Of a stretch of DNA of 13,872 nucleotides, positions 12,401-13,872 are shown piece by piece. Position 1 is the stretch's first letter. Every line of letters begins with the position of its first letter. Both the position numbers and the translations under genes were made by a program. A model generated the notes under the pieces. The model did not search any database. It worked only from the letters and a program-made list of their open reading frames with translations, and was not told the origin of the DNA. The DNA comes from Phoronis pallida (taxonomy: Eukaryota; Phoronida; Phoronidae), in NCBI GenBank assembly GCA_028565715.1, contig JAOXYC010119999.1, positions 1-13,872 of the forward strand, in the 5' to 3' direction.

Positions 12401-13723
12401 GCAACAAGTTTTACTGCAATGTTATTTTATTGCCATAAATAAGGCTTACTGATCACCGTATCTTTAAATGATGAAAATAAAATATAACTGAGGGTAGGGA
12501 AAGAATCAATATCACCACCTTTCTAAGTTGATGCAGTTGACACTGTCTGGGTTAGTGAGTTGTTGCCCGCTAGTCATGCCATACACAGCTGTGCAGTCAT
12601 CAGCATAGTACTGCCAGGGCTCCCACGACACTGAACCTTCATGCCATCTCTTAATGGAGATCTGACGGGGGTAAGGGCTGTAGAACTGTAGAGTCACGTA
12701 GAACACCTACAATAAAGGGGGATTTGAAAATTAAACATTTGGGTATAAAACAGTGAATTGGGATTTTGAAGAATATATAGAGATTATTACCTAGTAAATT
12801 CCATATCGTGCCGGATATCTGTCCGAGGGCAGTGATACCAGCCCAAGGCTGCAGGCCACGGGCTGGTATCATTGCTCGAGGACAGATTTCCGGCATGATG
12901 TGAAATTTACCAGGTCATAATCTATTTATTACCCAGGTATGGAAATTTTGCTTTTACTCTCTGAAAGACAAAGTTTTTCATATTTTGTGTTAAGGCGCGC
13001 GTGCACAATGAAACGCAGTGGGCAGCATACCGATATACTCACGGCACGTGACGGTATCACCGATTTTTGAAGTTATTGTAAAGGGCAAATTTTGAGGTAT
13101 CGTGGCAAAATTTCCATAGCTGGGTAATAAGTACAGATTATTCCATACTTAATTCTTTCAGATGTCATTATATTTAAAATTTCTAATTTTGAAATGCTAT
13201 TTTATAACTGATGATTAAAGTCAAGATTCATCCTGGTAACTTAGTTGTCCAAAGGTGAAAGGTGACACAGATATGGCAGTATCAGTGTTATGTATGAAGA
13301 CTTAAATTTGTAAGCTCAGGATTTACAATTGTTTTTACTACACATCAGCACCAAAGCAGACATTTTATCACTGCACAAGAAATTGGTACAAAATAAATCA
13401 AAGAGTGGTTTAAATCAAAGATGTTTCAGACAATGGCTCCTATATTTACCTGGAACTCATCCCCTAGCGCCACCTCTAGTGTGGTATCTAAGTTACCAAC
13501 AGTGGATATCCAAATGCTGTTACCATCATCATCATTCAAGTACTCGAGAGGGTGAGCGTTCTCATTGAGACGGATTACCTCATCTTTTGTATTGTCAGGC
13601 ACCCCGTTACTGATACAGTAGCGGTCTTTATTCTCAAGGACTCGAGGGTGACTGGAAGGACATCTACAGTCACTCTGAGCGTGCACTACTGGAAATGTGC
13701 CAGTGGCTATCTCGATTATTTCT
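330..13723 (-). CDS. USH2A: Usherin (USH2A orthologue), internal part: 18 exons, LamNT - 10 LE - FN3 - LamG
   Basis: This is the overall gene span; both ends of the gene lie outside the window. The spliced frame of 18 exons is 4135 nt, giving 1378 residues (numbered here from the first full codon) without a stop. Domain order: LamNT about 1-225, ten 8-cysteine LE repeats about 227-768, FN3 domains about 769-1174, a partial FN3-like linker about 1174-1250, and the start of LamG 1 about 1251-1378. This order is diagnostic of usherin; laminins and netrins have LamNT plus LE but no following FN3 and LamG array of this type. About 16 N-glycosylation sequons are visible, fitting an extracellular protein. 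In vertebrates usherin forms ankle links of hair-cell stereocilia and sits at the photoreceptor periciliary membrane with ADGRV1, whirlin and PDZD7. The role in this organism is inferred only, perhaps ciliated sensory cells. No frameshift or broken splice site was seen, so the gene appears intact here. Confidence 0.93.
449..1721. other. Intron between usherin exons 17 and 18 (1273 nt)
   Basis: AT-rich non-coding sequence. I see no exon, RNA gene or clear repeat. The minus frame at 1005-1202 and plus frame at 1411-1689 are open by chance: neither shows a domain or pairs with fitting splice sites. Confidence 0.7.
1722..1853 (-). CDS. USH2A: Usherin exon 17 of window: LamG 1, continued
   Basis: Fragment residues 1296-1338 plus split codons (phase 1 in, phase 1 out), 132 nt. 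Acceptor CATTATCAG, donor GTTAGA. It encodes CMRFMEPDPTQDGNRTYNDN, then QWHHLVVRRESSNGYITIDE and IYQG. 'Y-N/D-D..WH-x-(L/I)-x-(V/A)-x-R' then '(I/L)-x-(I/L)-D' is the central LamG motif. Sequon NRT. Confidence 0.92.
1854..2156. other. Intron between usherin exons 16 and 17 (303 nt)
   Basis: Very AT-rich, with many short A and T runs. Nothing else is visible apart from the splice borders. Confidence 0.75.
2157..2288 (-). CDS. USH2A: Usherin exon 16 of window: LamG 1, beginning
   Basis: Fragment residues 1252-1294 plus split codons (phase 1 in, phase 1 out), 132 nt. Acceptor TCCCTGCAG, donor GTTAGT. It encodes IDLWFKTSQTSGLLVFAASE, then GRQEEFLAVQLRYGRPWFLF and DPQG. 'F-K/RT..-x-G-LL-(V/L)-F.A' followed by 'L.(L/V)-x-L..G...F.F' is the standard laminin G start. 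It is too short to be picked out by open-frame length alone. Confidence 0.92.
2289..2607. other. Intron between usherin exons 15 and 16 (319 nt)
   Basis: AT-rich non-coding sequence with no visible repeat or coding content. Confidence 0.75.
2608..2838 (-). CDS. USH2A: Usherin exon 15 of window: partial FN3-like unit leading into LamG 1
   Basis: Fragment residues 1175-1250 plus split codons (phase 1 in, phase 1 out). Acceptor ATCATTCCAG, donor GTAACA. It encodes NQMPPSVNGFNSSVMLVSW, DPPAQINGPSPTYKVEK, then VIRGTRFPGGGYHMFPPNTI and a VVGFTG end. The first part is the N-terminal half of an FN3 fold; it then switches into the sequence that precedes LamG 1, as in vertebrate usherin, where a fifth FN3 is also incomplete. 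The coding stretch is visibly more GC-rich than the flanking introns. Sequon NSS. Confidence 0.94.
2839..3216. other. Intron between usherin exons 14 and 15 (378 nt)
   Basis: AT-rich non-coding sequence. Exon 15's open frame runs a short way into it on the minus strand without domain content. Confidence 0.75.
3217..3361 (-). CDS. USH2A: Usherin exon 14 of window: second half of FN3 domain 4
   Basis: Fragment residues 1126-1173 plus the first base of a split codon (phase 0 in, phase 1 out). Acceptor ATTTGACAG, donor GTATGT. It encodes EINRTDGSGRSFMLTGLPAY, then FLIEACNSIGCVNSTEASGR and TEAA. The 'ACNS-x-GC-V' cysteine pair again marks the usherin-type FN3 F-G region. Sequons NRT and NST. Confidence 0.93.
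3656..3831 (-). CDS. USH2A: Usherin exon 13 of window: first half of FN3 domain 4
   Basis: Fragment residues 1068-1125, phase 1 in and phase 0 out. Acceptor TTCATTTTAG, donor GTAAGA. It encodes PLSTPPPIIVALSSSILNVT, then WVHPSPEEGRGAVVQFRVIQ and KTNKTLKPFDPPFYRD. The W..P..E.RG.V..F/Y pattern is the B-C region of an FN3 domain. Sequons NVT and NKT. The plus-strand open frame overlapping its right end (3771-4022) is not coding. Confidence 0.91.
4087..4335 (-). CDS. USH2A: Usherin exon 12 of window: second half of FN3 domain 3
   Basis: Fragment residues 985-1066 plus split codons (phase 1 in, phase 1 out). Acceptor TGTTTCCAG, donor GTAAGT. It encodes IIIAYELWMRSKDVKAERVF, a proline-rich insert around PRPTTAPQENALPEPETNYT, then LKPYTEYEFQVFSQNEKGKA and a WTIGRTLEA end. 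The long insert before the E-F strands is a shared trait of this FN3 domain in usherin. Sequon NYT. Confidence 0.94.
4336..4768. other. Intron between usherin exons 11 and 12 (433 nt), with tRNA B-box-like motif
   Basis: AT-rich non-coding. On the minus strand at 4671-4659 the sequence GGGTTTGATTTCC resembles the Pol III B box GGTTCRANNCC. It is followed by CAGTCAGCCC and, at 4645-4638, a run of eight T. It could be the remains of a tRNA-derived SINE, but no convincing A box or cloverleaf was found. Confidence 0.4.
4769..5260 (-). CDS. USH2A: Usherin exon 11 of window: FN3 1 (end), FN3 2, FN3 3 (start)
   Basis: Fragment residues 821-983 plus split codons (phase 1 in, phase 1 out). Acceptor ATATTTCAG, donor GTAAGT. 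It encodes LQPYTFYTYRIEAYNDVGHA (end of FN3 1), PPGVPEGTITLRVNNVG and WNVPAKTNGPISKYVLEY (FN3 2), LVPFTNYTFYVKACTTGGC, and SATSLFIDWKHPAQPNG (start of FN3 3). The 'AC-x(2)-GGC-L-S' cysteine pair in the F-G region of FN3 2 is a feature of usherin FN3 domains. Sequons NFT, NGT and NYT. Confidence 0.95.
5261..5723. other. Intron between usherin exons 10 and 11 (463 nt)
   Basis: AT-rich non-coding sequence. I see nothing further in it. Confidence 0.75.
5724..5876 (-). CDS. USH2A: Usherin exon 10 of window: first half of FN3 domain 1
   Basis: Fragment residues 770-819 plus split codons (phase 1 in, phase 1 out). Acceptor TCCATTACAG, donor GTAAGT. It encodes APAQQGQPTKQTINATTLVI, then SWAPPDEPNGIIRHYILYRD. 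The 'W-x-PP-x-x-PNG-I-x-x-Y-x-(L/V)-YRD' block is the B-C strand signature of FN3 domains in usherin. The exon follows the longest intron in the window (5877-7492). One sequon (NAT). Confidence 0.92.
5877..7492. other. Longest intron, between usherin exons 9 and 10 (1616 nt)
   Basis: It separates the LE-coding and FN3-coding halves of the gene. It holds a degraded fold-back element (6529-6697, listed separately). It also has a short (TAAG)n-like tract near 7263-7275 lying between two copies of ACTTCAAGGT (7217 and 7279 regions). The open frames inside (5913-6122 plus, 6286-6558 minus) carry no recognisable protein. Confidence 0.7.
6529..6697. repeat. Degraded nested fold-back, possible MITE relic
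   Basis: The outer arms AGGAGTCTCACC (6529-6540) and GGTGAGACCCCT (6686-6697) are inverted, with one mismatch in 12. Inner arms CATGATGCAAG (6578-6588) and CTTGCATCATG (6618-6628) are perfect inverted 11-mers. The arms between them pair weakly, with indels. All share nearly the same centre, which suggests an old fold-back transposable element rather than chance. No transposase is present. Confidence 0.45.
7493..7656 (-). CDS. USH2A: Usherin exon 9 of window: LE repeat 10
   Basis: Fragment residues 715-768 plus split codons (phase 2 in, phase 1 out). Acceptor TATTTGCAG, donor GTATGT. It encodes CKPCTCNVQGSSSSTCEKNA, GKCVCKSNVEGDMCDQC, then LGTSNLDGNNPFGCSG. This completes the tenth and last LE repeat. 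The degenerate end, lacking a further CxC, marks the passage to the FN3 region as in vertebrate usherin. The plus-strand open frame at 7369-7632 is a shadow of it. Confidence 0.94.
7657..8113. other. Intron between usherin exons 8 and 9 (457 nt)
   Basis: AT-rich non-coding sequence without visible repeats. The minus open frame at 7729-7914 is not protein-like. Confidence 0.75.
8114..8294 (-). CDS. USH2A: Usherin exon 8 of window: LE repeats 8 (end) and 9
   Basis: Fragment residues 655-713 plus split codons (phase 1 in, phase 2 out). Acceptor AAATTTAG, donor GTAAGT. It encodes GYFKNLWAGGGCSACQCKSG, then GSVCDETYGECVCKDG and GHQCDECADGFWDF. LE9 thus follows directly on LE8, with the usual 8-cysteine spacing. 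Confidence 0.93.
8295..8613. other. Intron between usherin exons 7 and 8 (319 nt)
   Basis: AT-rich non-coding. The plus-strand open frame starting at 8446 runs into the antisense of exon 7 and has no recognisable content. Confidence 0.75.
8614..9279 (-). CDS. USH2A: Usherin exon 7 of window: large exon coding LE repeats 4-8
   Basis: Fragment residues 433-653, phase 1 in and phase 1 out, 666 nt, the largest exon of the window. Acceptor ATATTACAG, donor GTAAGG. It encodes the end of LE4 (GKCTSCKYGFYNL), complete LE5 (CSCNPKGSTSHICN), LE6 (CGCNVDGTLPGYPC), LE7 (CACETRGTINGSESC) and most of LE8 (CYCDYTGTVSGDF). The join to exon 6 gives CKLNVNPGKCTSC, with the usual eight residues between cysteines 5 and 6 of the repeat; the common Asp of 'CDxC' is Thr here. 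Sequons NKT, NGS and NIS. The length being a multiple of three and the symmetric phase mean its removal would leave the frame open. Confidence 0.95.
9421..9591. repeat. Near-perfect 69-bp inverted repeat (fold-back / MITE-like)
   Basis: Arms 9421-9489 and 9523-9591 are reverse complements over 69 bp with one mismatch (9425 against 9587), around a 33-nt loop at 9490-9522. Weaker pairing reaches 9416 and 9596. Such identity implies either recent origin or ongoing homogenisation. No coding capacity is present. Candidates are a terminal-inverted-repeat-only mobile element or a local inverted duplication; no target-site duplication was recognised. Confidence 0.9.
9798..9853. repeat. 16-bp direct repeat with adjoining 19-bp perfect palindrome
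   Basis: TTTCAAACATGTCGCG occurs at 9798-9813 and again at 9829-9844. The second copy runs into the perfect palindrome ACATGTCGCGGCGACATGT (9835-9853, 9-bp arms around one G). The CpG-containing core stands out in an AT-rich intron. Function unknown; it may be part of a degraded transposable element. Confidence 0.7.
9922..10117 (-). CDS. USH2A: Usherin exon 6 of window: LE repeats 3 (end) and 4 (start)
   Basis: Fragment residues 367-431 plus the first base of a split codon (phase 0 in, phase 1 out). Acceptor TTATGACAG, donor GTAAGT (strong). It encodes DGGQCNCKTHVDGRTCQKC, then GYYNLTESNPVGCDACFCN and a MTGDCECKLNVN end. These match the LE pattern GQC-x-C-K..V.GR.C..C..G-YYNL. One sequon (NLT). 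The plus-strand open frame across this exon is a shadow. Confidence 0.94.
10118..10639. other. Intron between usherin exons 5 and 6 (522 nt)
   Basis: AT-rich and non-coding. It contains the TIR element at 10379-10503 (listed separately). Nothing else is seen. Confidence 0.75.
10379..10503. mobile_element. Short AT-rich element with terminal inverted repeats (MITE-like)
   Basis: The left end begins ATGAATAAAATAAAAA (10379-10394) and continues to GACCGTTTTT. The right end, read on the minus strand from 10503, begins with the same 16 bases and continues ACGACCGTTTTTAAC. The arms are about 30 bp with a small indel, and pairing weakens inward (CCTGACATG against CCTGTGACCATG). The total of 125 bp without coding capacity fits a small non-autonomous DNA transposon. 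No clear target duplication was seen. Confidence 0.55.
10640..10966 (-). CDS. USH2A: Usherin exon 5 of window: LE repeats 1 (end), 2 and 3 (start)
   Basis: Fragment residues 258-366, exactly 109 codons, phase 0 to 0. Acceptor ATTTTCAG, donor GTAAGT. It reads CEKCQPLYNDKPFHIGDQIN and CKPCTCNNHATACYY, then a long insert with DPSPRDHEQGGGGFCENC, then HNTKGRFCDTC. The glycine-rich GGGGxCxxC is typical of the second LE repeat after a LamNT domain. No interrupting intron is present. Much of the exon contains no stop on the plus strand either, so opposite-strand open frames here are shadows. Confidence 0.95.
10967..11268. other. Intron between usherin exons 4 and 5 (302 nt)
   Basis: AT-rich non-coding sequence, nothing notable. 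Confidence 0.75.
11269..11362 (-). CDS. USH2A: Usherin exon 4 of window: first half of LE repeat 1
   Basis: Fragment residues 226 (completed) to 257. The exon enters in phase 2 and leaves in phase 0 at donor GTAGGT. It encodes CDCNGHAETCDTSG, then YKCACSADSFTMGNR. This is the classic first laminin EGF-like repeat after a LamNT domain (C-x-C-NGHA-x-x-C). At 94 nt it is one of the smallest exons in the window and too short to show up as an isolated long reading frame. It was found by the needed phase and by the LE cysteine pattern. Confidence 0.92.
11363..11781. other. Intron between usherin exons 3 and 4 (419 nt)
   Basis: Strongly AT-rich non-coding sequence, nothing notable. Confidence 0.75.
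11782..11997 (-). CDS. USH2A: Usherin exon 3 of window: LamNT domain, C-terminal part
   Basis: Fragment residues 155-225, flanked by split codons (phase 2 in, phase 2 out). The acceptor is ATTCACAG and the donor GTTAGC. It encodes VPYSKGNVTFVLLSAQPVPR followed by PGHNDFYGTPVLYDFVRAS and a YYSTQPRDNYYGLYDLIVTA end. This is the 'RP-G-x-NDFY..P.L..FV.A..(I/V)' region that closes a LamNT domain. One N-glycosylation sequon (NVT) is present. The next exon starts directly with the first LE cysteine. Confidence 0.93.
11998..12518. other. Intron between usherin exons 2 and 3 (521 nt)
   Basis: AT-rich non-coding sequence. I see no exon or clear repeat. Confidence 0.75.
12519..12706 (-). CDS. USH2A: Usherin exon 2 of window: LamNT domain, middle
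   Basis: Fragment residues 92-153 plus a split serine codon. The exon enters in phase 0 after TTTATTGTAG and leaves in phase 2. The frame begins VFYVTLQFYSPYPRQISIKR and contains WEPWQYYADDC, the W-x-x-WQYYA-x-DC motif typical of LamNT domains, then NPDSVNCINLE. The donor GTGGTGATA is weak. A GT three bases downstream would keep the same phase and add one codon, so the exact border is slightly uncertain. Only phase 2 joins correctly to the next exon. Confidence 0.92.
12781..12923. mobile_element. Long-hairpin MITE-like element
   Basis: Arms 12781-12844 and 12860-12923 are reverse complements without gaps over 64 bp, with about 11 mismatches, around a 15-nt loop. The ends read AGATTATTACCTAGTAAATT and, from the other side, AGATTATGACCTGGTAAATT. 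It is GC-richer in the middle (TGATACCAGCCC / GGGCTGGTATCA). It has no coding capacity. The scatter of mismatches points to an older insertion than the palindrome at 9421-9591. Confidence 0.75.
12926..13130. mobile_element. MITE-like element with 26-bp terminal inverted repeats
   Basis: The terminal repeats 12926-12951 and 13105-13130 match over 26 bp with one mismatch (TTATTACCCAG then G or C, then TATGGAAATTTTGC). The 205-bp unit has no open frame of note. Its ends resemble those of the neighbouring hairpin at 12781-12923 (shared pattern TTATTACCYAG...TA...AAATT), so the two are probably related elements lying in tandem. The octamer AGATTATT stands at 12781-12788 and again at 13135-13142, which could be a duplication flanking the pair. 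Confidence 0.7.
13450..13723 (-). CDS. USH2A: Usherin exon 1 of window: LamNT domain, N-terminal half
   Basis: Fragment residues 1-91. The acceptor reads TTTTGCAG and the donor GTAAAT. The exon enters in phase 2 and leaves in phase 0. The typical laminin N-terminal signature is visible: SDCRCPSSHPRV, then RYCISNGVPDNTKD, then LNENAHPLEYLNDDD and W. These are the conserved cysteines and the 'HP-x(3)-ND' segment of LamNT domains as found in usherin. The open frame runs four codons upstream of the acceptor to an ATG, but that ATG lies in the intron and is not a start. An alternative acceptor two bases further in would change the entry phase; I prefer the first AG. The domain begins in an exon beyond the right edge of the window. 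Confidence 0.92.
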
Positions 13724-13872
13724 CTGCAAAATAACATTTTTTTACACTATTTTGCAAAACATATACAAGTCATTAAAATATTGTTAGTATTTTGAACACT
13801 TAGGGCTACCAAAATTCAAATCTTAAATTCAGATTCAGTATTTAGAATTTTGTTTGAGTTTTATTTCTGTAA
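13724..13872. other. Intron sequence at right edge of window
   Basis: This lies upstream of the first visible exon on the minus strand, with a pyrimidine-rich acceptor region (minus strand) directly before 13723. No further exon is visible, so the signal peptide and the N-terminal LamG-like region expected for usherin lie outside the window. Confidence 0.7.

Larger units (their letters stand above)
12707..13449. other. Intron between usherin exons 1 and 2 (743 nt), carrying two MITE-like elements
   Basis: About half of this intron is taken up by the inverted-repeat units at 12781-12923 and 12926-13130 (listed separately). The rest (13131-13449) is plain AT-rich sequence. Confidence 0.75.

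Noticed and set aside
12519-13723. In-exon or near-exon ATG codons as gene starts
   Set aside because: The ATGs before 13723 and 12706 lie in introns or mid-domain; the LamNT domain clearly continues across the junctions, so the true start is upstream, outside the window.
330-13723. Pseudogene
   Set aside because: All 18 exons keep frame, splice borders and domain cysteines; no stop or frameshift was found.
1-13872. Bacterial-type features (operons, CRISPR arrays, terminators) or a multi-gene system
   Set aside because: The window is intron-rich animal DNA with one gene. The repeats seen are inverted fold-backs, not spaced arrays.

Overview
This window is eukaryotic genomic DNA, AT-rich with many spliceosomal introns. 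It carries the middle part of one protein-coding gene on the minus strand: an orthologue of USH2A, which encodes usherin, a very large extracellular/transmembrane protein. I assembled 18 exons from positions 13723 down to 330. Every exon ends at AG/GT-type splice borders, every intron phase matches its neighbour, and the joined reading frame is 4135 nt (1378 complete codons) with no stop. The first and last exons of the gene lie outside the window. The long AT-rich introns and the clearly animal protein suggest a metazoan. The moderate divergence from vertebrate usherin suggests an invertebrate (a marine one such as a mollusc or other lophotrochozoan is plausible), but the sequence does not fix the phylum.

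Layout in transcription order, right to left. 13723-11782 (exons 1-3) encodes the laminin N-terminal (LamNT) domain. 11362-7493 (exons 4-9) encodes ten laminin-type EGF-like (LE) repeats, the same number as in vertebrate usherin. 5876-2608 (exons 10-15) encodes four fibronectin type III (FN3) domains plus a fifth, partial FN3-like unit. 2288-330 (exons 16-18) encodes about the first two thirds of the first laminin G domain. The fragment corresponds roughly to human usherin from just inside the LamNT domain to the first LamG domain. The exon sizes and phases also follow the human gene closely, with some human introns absent here.

About 70 percent of the window is intron. No second gene, tRNA or coding exon on the plus strand is supported. 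The introns hold several fold-back (inverted-repeat) structures that look like MITE-type mobile elements: a nearly perfect 69-bp palindrome at 9421-9591, two related tandem hairpin/TIR elements at 12781-13130, an AT-rich TIR element at 10379-10503, and a degraded nested fold-back near 6529-6697. I found no undescribed multi-gene system. The notable points are the exon-level conservation of the usherin gene and the intronic fold-backs.
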